A stretch of 32,862 nt of DNA from Clostridiales bacterium (lineage in GTDB: Bacteria > Bacillota > Clostridia > Lachnospirales > Lachnospiraceae). The notes beneath the pieces were generated by a model. That model searched no databases and had not been told where the DNA came from. It saw only the letters and a program-made list of their open reading frames with translations. Positions 26,684 through 32,862 of the stretch are shown here, one piece after another (position 1 is the first letter of the stretch; each line of letters begins with the position of its first letter). The stretch spans positions 1 to 32,862 of the forward strand of contig JAAYRC010000206.1 of the NCBI GenBank assembly GCA_012518975.1, read 5' to 3'. The position numbers and the translations under genes are program-made.

Positions 26684-28843
26684 ATGGAGAATTACAAGGC
26701 GTACTTAGATGAATCTCTTGGTTTTGAAGAGAGGGCCAAGGATCTGGTATCTAGAATGACTTTAGAAGAAAAGGTATTTCAAACCCTTCATGCTGCACCT
26801 GCTATAGATAGGCTGGATGTTAAAGCCTATAACTGGTGGAACGAGGCTTTGCATGGGGTTGCTAGAGCAGGAGTAGCAACAGTTTTTCCTCAGGCAATTG
26901 GCCTTGCTGCAAGTTTTGACGAAGACCTATTAGAGGAAGTGGCTGACACAATATCTACTGAGGGTAGAGCAAAATTTAATGCACAGCAAAAATATGGTGA
27001 TCATGATATTTATAAAGGATTAACTTTCTGGTCACCAAATGTTAATATTTTTAGGGACCCTAGATGGGGAAGGGGACATGAAACTTATGGAGAAGACCCC
27101 TATCTTAGCTCTAGACTGGGTATTCGTTTTGTAAATGGTATTCAGGGAAATGATGATAAGTACATGAAGGCTGCTGCATGTGCAAAGCATTTTGCAGTAC
27201 ATTCAGGGCCAGAGGATGTAAGACACAGCTTTAATGCTGAGTGCTCTACACAGGATTTATATGAAACCTACCTTCCTGCGTTTAAGGCTTGCGTACAGGA
27301 AGCAGATGTTGAATCAGTAATGGGTGCCTATAATCGTACTAATGGTGAGCCCTGCTGTGGAAGCAAGACCTTACTTCAAGATATCCTAAGGGATGAATGG
27401 GGCTTTAAAGGTCATGTAGTATCTGACTGCTGGGCTATCAAGGACTTCCACGAGTATCATAAGGTGACTTCAACTCCAGTTGAATCGGTTTCCTTAGCAA
27501 TGAATAATGGATGTGACCTTAACTGTGGTAATATATTTGGTAACCTTTTGCTTGCAGTTAGGGACGGATTAGTTGAAGAAAAGACAATTGATAGGGCTGT
27601 CACTAGATTAATGACAACACGTATGAAGCTAGGTTTATTTGATAATCCTGACAAGGTGCCATTTAATAAAATTGCCTATGACCAGGTGGATACTAAAGAA
27701 CATTTAAAATTAAATCTTAAGTCTGCTAAGAAGTCTATTGTCCTATTAAAGAATGAGGATAAGCTTCTTCCTTTGGATAAGTCCAAGCTAAAGACTGTTG
27801 GAGTTATTGGACCAAATGCTAATAATAGAAAGGCACTGGTAGGAAATTATGAAGGTACTGCTTCAGAATATATAACAGTACTAGAAGGTGTTAAGGAGTA
27901 TTTGGGAGAGGATACAAGGGTATACTATTCAGAAGGATGTCATTTGTTTAAGAATTCGGTATCAGGACTGGGTATGGAAAATGATAGACTTGCTGAAGCA
28001 AGAATGGTTTGTGATATGAGTGATGTTGTAATTGCTTGCTTTGGACTTGATCCAGGCCTAGAGGGTGAGGAGGGAGACCAGGGTAATGAATTTGCCAGTG
28101 GTGATAAACCTAACTTGAATCTTCCAGGTATTCAAGAGGAGGTCTTAAAGGAATTATATAAGAGTGGTAAACCTATTATACTTGTATTACTATCAGGAAG
28201 TGCCCTAAGTATTCCTTGGGCTGATGACCATATACCAGCTATTGTTCAAGGATGGTATCCAGGAGCTCAAGGTGGAAGAGCAATTGCAGAGATTCTATTC
28301 GGTGATTATTCACCTGAAGGAAAGCTTCCAGTAACCTTCTATCGTACTACTGAGGAATTACCTGATTTTACTGACTATAATATGGCCAATAGAACCTACC
28401 GTTATATGAAGAATGAGGCCCTATATCCATTTGGATATGGATTATCTTATACGGATTTTGATTTATCTAATCCATCTATTGAAGGAGAAGAGCTAGGTCT
28501 AGGTAAGAATGTATTGTGTACAGTCAATATTAAGAACATAGGAAGTATGCCTGGTGCCGAAACCATACAGGTATATGTTAAGGTAAAACGTGATGGTGCA
28601 CCTAATTGGCAGCTTAAGGGACTAAAGAAGGTATATTTAAATCCAAATGAAGAAAAAACAGTATCCATAGAATTAAAGGACACAGCATTTGGATTATATG
28701 ATAACGAAGGAAGGCTGATAATTCACGAAGGTGAATATGAAGTATTTGTTGGCACAAGTCAGCCTGATGAAAGAAGCATAAAATTAACTGGTAAGAAACC
28801 ATACAGTAAGATTATGCGTTCTAATCAGACTGTTATCTTATAG
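26684..28843 (+). CDS. Glycoside hydrolase family 3 (probable xylan 1,4-beta-xylosidase)
   Basis: YNWWNEALHGVARAG, ATVFPQAIGLAASFD, TFWSPNVNIFRDPRWGRGHETYGEDP, VMGAYNRTNGEPCCGS, VVSDCWAI, C-terminal Fn3-like. ATG 26684 after AGGAGG. Confidence 0.93.
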   Translation: MENYKAYLDESLGFEERAKDLVSRMTLEEKVFQTLHAAPAIDRLDVKAYNWWNEALHGVARAGVATVFPQAIGLAASFDEDLLEEVADTISTEGRAKFNAQQKYGDHDIYKGLTFWSPNVNIFRDPRWGRGHETYGEDPYLSSRLGIRFVNGIQGNDDKYMKAAACAKHFAVHSGPEDVRHSFNAECSTQDLYETYLPAFKACVQEADVESVMGAYNRTNGEPCCGSKTLLQDILRDEWGFKGHVVSDCWAIKDFHEYHKVTSTPVESVSLAMNNGCDLNCGNIFGNLLLAVRDGLVEEKTIDRAVTRLMTTRMKLGLFDNPDKVPFNKIAYDQVDTKEHLKLNLKSAKKSIVLLKNEDKLLPLDKSKLKTVGVIGPNANNRKALVGNYEGTASEYITVLEGVKEYLGEDTRVYYSEGCHLFKNSVSGLGMENDRLAEARMVCDMSDVVIACFGLDPGLEGEEGDQGNEFASGDKPNLNLPGIQEEVLKELYKSGKPIILVLLSGSALSIPWADDHIPAIVQGWYPGAQGGRAIAEILFGDYSPEGKLPVTFYRTTEELPDFTDYNMANRTYRYMKNEALYPFGYGLSYTDFDLSNPSIEGEELGLGKNVLCTVNIKNIGSMPGAETIQVYVKVKRDGAPNWQLKGLKKVYLNPNEEKTVSIELKDTAFGLYDNEGRLIIHEGEYEVFVGTSQPDERSIKLTGKKPYSKIMRSNQTVIL

Positions 28844-28858
28844 GCACTAAAGCATATT

Positions 28859-28882
28859 TGGCGAACGCAGCTGTGTTCGCCA
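28859..28882. repeat. Hairpin between GH3 and GH67 genes
   Basis: TGGCGAACGC-AGCT-GTGTTCGCCA (one G-T wobble). Confidence 0.7.
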
Positions 28883-28883
28883 T

Positions 28884-28921
28884 TTATTTCCTTATAGGAC
28901 AGTCTTCCTATAGGGAAATAA
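28884..28921. repeat. Second tandem hairpin between GH3 and GH67 genes
   Basis: TTATTTCCTTATAGG-N8-CCTATAGGGAAATAA (one wobble). Confidence 0.7.
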
Positions 28922-28962
28922 GTGTTTTGGTTTTAAAAATTGAGATTACTAGGAGGAAACAT

Positions 28963-30987
28963 ATGAACTACAACCAATGCTGGCTAAATTATAACCCTAT
29001 TAATAACTATGAAGATAAGGAACTTGTAGGTGACATTACAGTATATGTAGGAGAGAAAGCTCAGAGTCCTATTATAGACAATGCTGTGGCGGAGTTAACA
29101 AATGCGATAGATAAAATTCTTAACATAAGAATAAATAGTAGATTTATAAGAGAAAGTAATCAATTAGATAGTGTAGAAACGGGGATTATATTAAGTATTA
29201 TCTATGAAAACAAATCTGACCTTGGTGAAGAAGGTTATTATATAAAGCAGTTAGGTAAGAGTATTAGGATTGAAGCAGTAACTGACAGGGGGCTTTTATA
29301 TGGAAGTTTTGATTTGATAAGACAAATCGCCCAGGGCAATACCATAAGAGGAATCAATATTAGACAGATGCCAAAAAACAATATTAGAATACTTAACCAT
29401 TGGGACAATATGGATGGTAGTATTGAAAGAGGCTATTCAGGGAAATCATTCTTCTTTGAAGATGATCAAATAATAATTAACGAGAGAACAAAGGATTATG
29501 CTAGGTTCATGGCTTCTGTAGGAATTAACGCAAGCGTAATTAACAATGTAAATGTACTGGGAGCGGCAACTGATCTTATAACATCTCGTTATCTTGATAA
29601 GCTTCGTACAATGGCGGATATCTTTTCTGGCTATGGAATTAAGCTATATTTAAGTGCAAACTTTGCTGCGCCGATTGAAATAGGAGGCCTGCCAGTCTCT
29701 GATCCATTAGATAAGGATGTTGCTAATTGGTGGAAGAAACGTGTGGCCGAGATATATGAAAAGATACCACAGTTTGGAGGATTCTTGATTAAAGCAGACT
29801 CTGAGGGTAGACCAGGGCCATTTACCTACGGTCGTACCCATGCAGATGGGGCAAATGTTCTAGCAAGGGCCTTGAAGCCTTATGGTGGTCTTTTGATTTG
29901 GCGTTGCTTCGTATATAATTGCCTGCAGGACTGGAGAGATTATAAGACCGATCGTGCCAGGGCGTCCTATGATAATTTTATCGATTTAGATGGTAAATTT
30001 GATGATAATGTTATACTTCAGATTAAGAATGGCCCTATGGACTTCCAGGTAAGAGAGCCGGTATCTCCCTTATTTGGTGCTTTAAAGAATACAAACATGA
30101 TCCTAGAGGTTCAGGCAGCTCAAGAATATACAGGACAGCAAAAGGATGTATGTTATCTTATCCCTATGTGGAAGGAAGTACTAGATTTTGAGACCTATAG
30201 TAAGGAAAAGGACTCTACCATAGCAGATATAGTATCAGGTAGGGCCTATGACCAGGTTAATTGCGGTATGGCTGTCGTAACTAATACTGGAAATGACTAT
30301 AATTGGACAGGACATGATCTGGTTGCTTCCAACCTATATGGATTTGGAAGGCTCTCTTGGGATACAGAGCTTAGCTCAGAGCAAATTGCTAAAGAATGGA
30401 CTGCCCTTACCTTTACTCATGAGGACAAGGTTGCCAAAGTTGTTTTAGATATTCTAACGAAGTCCTGGCCAGTATATGAAAAGTATACTTCTCCATTGGG
30501 TATTGGTTGGATGGTGAATCCTAATCATCATTATGGTCCCAATATAGATGGCTATGAGTATGACAGATGGGGAACCTATCATAGGGCAGATAGGAATGGC
30601 CTAGGAGTAGATAGAAGTGTAAAGAGTGGTACAGGCTATGCGGGACAGTACAATGAGCCAAATGCATCAATGTATGAGGATAAGGAATCCTGCCCTGAAG
30701 AATTATTACTATTCTTCCATTATATAGAGTATGATTATAAATTGAAAAGTGGAAAGACGCTTATTCAGCATATCTATGATACCCATTTTGAAGGAGTAGA
30801 GGATGTAAAGGATATGATCAAGGAATGGGAAGGTATAAAGGGACTCATACCCCAGGATGTATATGAAAGAGTGAGGGAACGCTTTGATATGCAAATTAGT
30901 AATGCAGTAGAGTGGCGTGATAGGGTTAACACCTATTTCTACCGTAAATCAGGTATAGAGGATGCTAAGGGTAGAAAAATCTACTAA
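28963..30987 (+). CDS. aguA: Alpha-glucuronidase, GH67
   Basis: CWLNYNPI, RILNHWDNMDGSIERGYSGKSFF, GFLIKADSEGRPGPFTYGRTHADGANVLARAL, GIGWMVNPNHHYGPNIDGYEYDRWGTYHRAD. ATG 28963 after AGGAGG; the track start at 28858 spans the hairpins. Confidence 0.95.
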   Translation: MNYNQCWLNYNPINNYEDKELVGDITVYVGEKAQSPIIDNAVAELTNAIDKILNIRINSRFIRESNQLDSVETGIILSIIYENKSDLGEEGYYIKQLGKSIRIEAVTDRGLLYGSFDLIRQIAQGNTIRGINIRQMPKNNIRILNHWDNMDGSIERGYSGKSFFFEDDQIIINERTKDYARFMASVGINASVINNVNVLGAATDLITSRYLDKLRTMADIFSGYGIKLYLSANFAAPIEIGGLPVSDPLDKDVANWWKKRVAEIYEKIPQFGGFLIKADSEGRPGPFTYGRTHADGANVLARALKPYGGLLIWRCFVYNCLQDWRDYKTDRARASYDNFIDLDGKFDDNVILQIKNGPMDFQVREPVSPLFGALKNTNMILEVQAAQEYTGQQKDVCYLIPMWKEVLDFETYSKEKDSTIADIVSGRAYDQVNCGMAVVTNTGNDYNWTGHDLVASNLYGFGRLSWDTELSSEQIAKEWTALTFTHEDKVAKVVLDILTKSWPVYEKYTSPLGIGWMVNPNHHYGPNIDGYEYDRWGTYHRADRNGLGVDRSVKSGTGYAGQYNEPNASMYEDKESCPEELLLFFHYIEYDYKLKSGKTLIQHIYDTHFEGVEDVKDMIKEWEGIKGLIPQDVYERVRERFDMQISNAVEWRDRVNTYFYRKSGIEDAKGRKIY

Positions 30988-31036
30988 ATAAAATTATTAT
31001 ATGTAATATAGCTCCAATAAATTTAGTAATCAAAGC

Positions 31037-31065
31037 TTGAAAAGTGATTATTATACTAGTATACT
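31037..31065 (+). promoter_or_regulatory. Candidate internal sigma-A promoter of uxuAB
   Basis: TTGAAA, 17-bp spacer, TATACT; the -10 overlaps a 12-bp palindrome TATACTAGTATA (31052-31063). Confidence 0.65.
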
Positions 31066-31123
31066 GACTATATTAAAAAACGTGTTAATAAGGAAGTTAT
31101 ATAATAGAAAGGAAGCGAGACCT

Positions 31124-32197
31124 ATGGATATGACATTACGTTGGTTTGGAAAAAAGCATGATAGTGTGCCCTTGGAGTATATCAGACAAATCCCCGGGGT
31201 ATCTGGTGTGGTATCATCGCTTCATGACATACCTGCTGGTGAAGCATGGAAATTAGAAGATATATTAGAACTTAAGAAAGAAGTGGAGGCGGCAAATCTC
31301 AAGCTAGTTGGGATTGAGAGTGTCAATATCCACGAGGACATTAAGATAGGACTTCCTTCCAGAGATCAATATATAGAGAATTATAAGATTTCTCTAGAGA
31401 ATCTTGGAAAAGCTGATGTTCATATGGTGTGTTATAATTTTATGCCCATATTTGACTGGACCAGGACTGACCTTGCAAAGGAGCTAGAGGATGGATCCTA
31501 TGTACTGGCTTATGATGAAAATATCATTAAGGATATTAAGCCTGAGATGATGTTTGAGCGGATGGAGAAGGAGAGTGGAGGCTTTGTCCTTCCTGGCTGG
31601 GAGCCTAACCGTAGGGATGAAATTATGGATTTGTTTGAAAAGTATAAGGACGTAACTGCTGATAAGCTGATGGAGAATTTAAAATATTTCTTAGATGCCA
31701 TAATGCCAGTATGCGAAAAATATCAGATTAAGATGGCTATACATCCAGATGATCCCTCTTGGAGTGTATTTGGTTTACCAAGAATCGTAACCAGTGAGAA
31801 GTCATTAGAAGAAATTGCATCCTTAAATGAGAGCATTTATAATGGCTTTACTATATGTACCGGATCTTTAGGAAGTAGCTTAAAAAACAATCTACCAGAC
31901 ATTATAAGAAACCCCAAGATTAGCAAAAGAATACATTTTGCTCATATACGAAATATGAAGTTTGATGGTGATGGAGTATTCCATGAAAGTTCCCACCTAT
32001 CAAGTGATGGCAATTTTGATATGTATGAGATTATTAGGGCCCTAGATGATATAGGCTTTGATGGAGTAATGCGTCCAGACCATGGTAGAATGATCTGGGG
32101 AGAGCAGGCAAGGCCAGGTTATGGATTATATGATAGGGCTCTTGGAGTTGCATATATTAATGGTCTTTGGGAGGCCATCAGAAAGGGGAAGGTATAG
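31124..32197 (+). CDS. uxuA: Mannonate dehydratase
   Basis: MDMTLRWFGKKHDSVPLEYIRQIPGVSGVVSSLHDIPAGEAW, VCYNFMPIFDWTRTDL, MAIHPDDPSWSVFGLPRIVT, MRPDHGRMIWGE. ATG 31124. Confidence 0.96.
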   Translation: MDMTLRWFGKKHDSVPLEYIRQIPGVSGVVSSLHDIPAGEAWKLEDILELKKEVEAANLKLVGIESVNIHEDIKIGLPSRDQYIENYKISLENLGKADVHMVCYNFMPIFDWTRTDLAKELEDGSYVLAYDENIIKDIKPEMMFERMEKESGGFVLPGWEPNRRDEIMDLFEKYKDVTADKLMENLKYFLDAIMPVCEKYQIKMAIHPDDPSWSVFGLPRIVTSEKSLEEIASLNESIYNGFTICTGSLGSSLKNNLPDIIRNPKISKRIHFAHIRNMKFDGDGVFHESSHLSSDGNFDMYEIIRALDDIGFDGVMRPDHGRMIWGEQARPGYGLYDRALGVAYINGLWEAIRKGKV

Positions 32198-32198
32198 T

Positions 32199-32862
32199 AT
32201 GAAGCTTACTAATTATAATCTATCATGGAAGGATAAGGGCTATGAGCTTCCAAAGTATGACAGAGAAAAAGTGAAAAAGGCAACCATTGAAAACCCCAGC
32301 TGGATACATTTTGGTGCAGGAAACATCTTTCGTGGCTTTCCGGCTGCCGGACTTCATAAAATGCTTGATGAAGGAAGCTATGATAGGGGTGTTATAGTCA
32401 GCGAGGGATTTGACTATGAGATTATTGATAAAGCTTATAAGCCTTATGATAATTTAAGCCTTTTGGTTGTTTTGAAGTCAGATGGTAGTATTGAGAAGAA
32501 AGTCATTGCAAGTGTGGTAGAGTCTATTGCCGCTGATGTTGCTAGGAAGAATGAATGGGACCGTCTAAAGGAAATATTTCGTAAGCCCTCCTTACAGATG
32601 GTAAGCTTCACCATTACTGAAAAGGGCTACAGCCTAGTAGACTCCAATAATAATTATCTTAGTTTTGTTATTGATGATTTTACTAATGGTTATGAAAAGC
32701 CTGGCCACCTCATGGGCAAAATTACTGGTCTTTTGTATGAAAGGTATCTAGTAGACCCTGCAAATGGTCTTCCTCTTGCCATGGTTAGTATGGATAACTG
32801 CTCACATAATGGGGACAAGCTATTTGCAGCTGTGGAAGCCTATGCAAAAGAGTGGGTTAAGA
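32199..32862 (+). CDS. uxuB: Mannitol dehydrogenase family / fructuronate reductase (D-mannonate oxidoreductase), truncated by window end
   Basis: Open frame starting ATG 32199, not in track: MKLTNYNLSWKDKGYELPKYDREKVKKATIENPSWIHFGAGNIFRGFPAAGLHKML...MVSMDNCSHNGDKL. Confidence 0.9.
   Translation, partial: MKLTNYNLSWKDKGYELPKYDREKVKKATIENPSWIHFGAGNIFRGFPAAGLHKMLDEGSYDRGVIVSEGFDYEIIDKAYKPYDNLSLLVVLKSDGSIEKKVIASVVESIAADVARKNEWDRLKEIFRKPSLQMVSFTITEKGYSLVDSNNNYLSFVIDDFTNGYEKPGHLMGKITGLLYERYLVDPANGLPLAMVSMDNCSHNGDKLFAAVEAYAKEWVK

Noticed and set aside
1-32862. CRISPR arrays, tRNA/rRNA genes, prophage or transposase signatures, toxin-antitoxin or phage-defence islands
   Set aside because: Read for regularly spaced repeats and hallmark proteins; none could be supported. 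The long hairpins lack terminal duplications or an encoded transposase, so they were not called mobile elements.

Overview
The window is low-GC Firmicutes chromosome, probably Clostridia/Lachnospiraceae-like (family attribution is inference). I found no tRNA, rRNA, CRISPR array, prophage or transposase. From left to right it carries: exonuclease III and a pirin; a GntR(YtrA-like)/ABC ATPase/ABC permease operon; a cyclic-2,3-diphosphoglycerate-synthetase-like GTPase behind a long leader; a coiled-coil polytopic membrane protein (DUF2339-like); divergent azoreductase and nitroreductase genes; ddl-murF; an untracked 52-aa small ORF; a metallophosphoesterase, a DUF503 protein and a GNAT protein; a minus-strand extracytoplasmic redox cluster (CcdA-thioredoxin fusion, HxlR, CotF-like coat protein, internally duplicated lipoprotein, ApbE); a MarR-DegV operon; and a glucuronoxylan-utilisation locus (GH43, AraC, GH3, GH67, uxuA, partial uxuB running off the end). 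The strongest candidates for something under-described are: (i) a lipoprotein made of two ungapped 157-residue repeats, each with a degenerate FMN-attachment-like motif, encoded next to an ApbE flavin transferase; (ii) a perfect 50-bp palindrome built from two tandem 14-bp palindromes at the marR promoter; (iii) long intergenic hairpins, some with a shared core; (iv) repeated TATTGCTAT motifs between araC and the GH3 gene. Several track ORFs start too early, and two of them start on the TTG of a -35 box.
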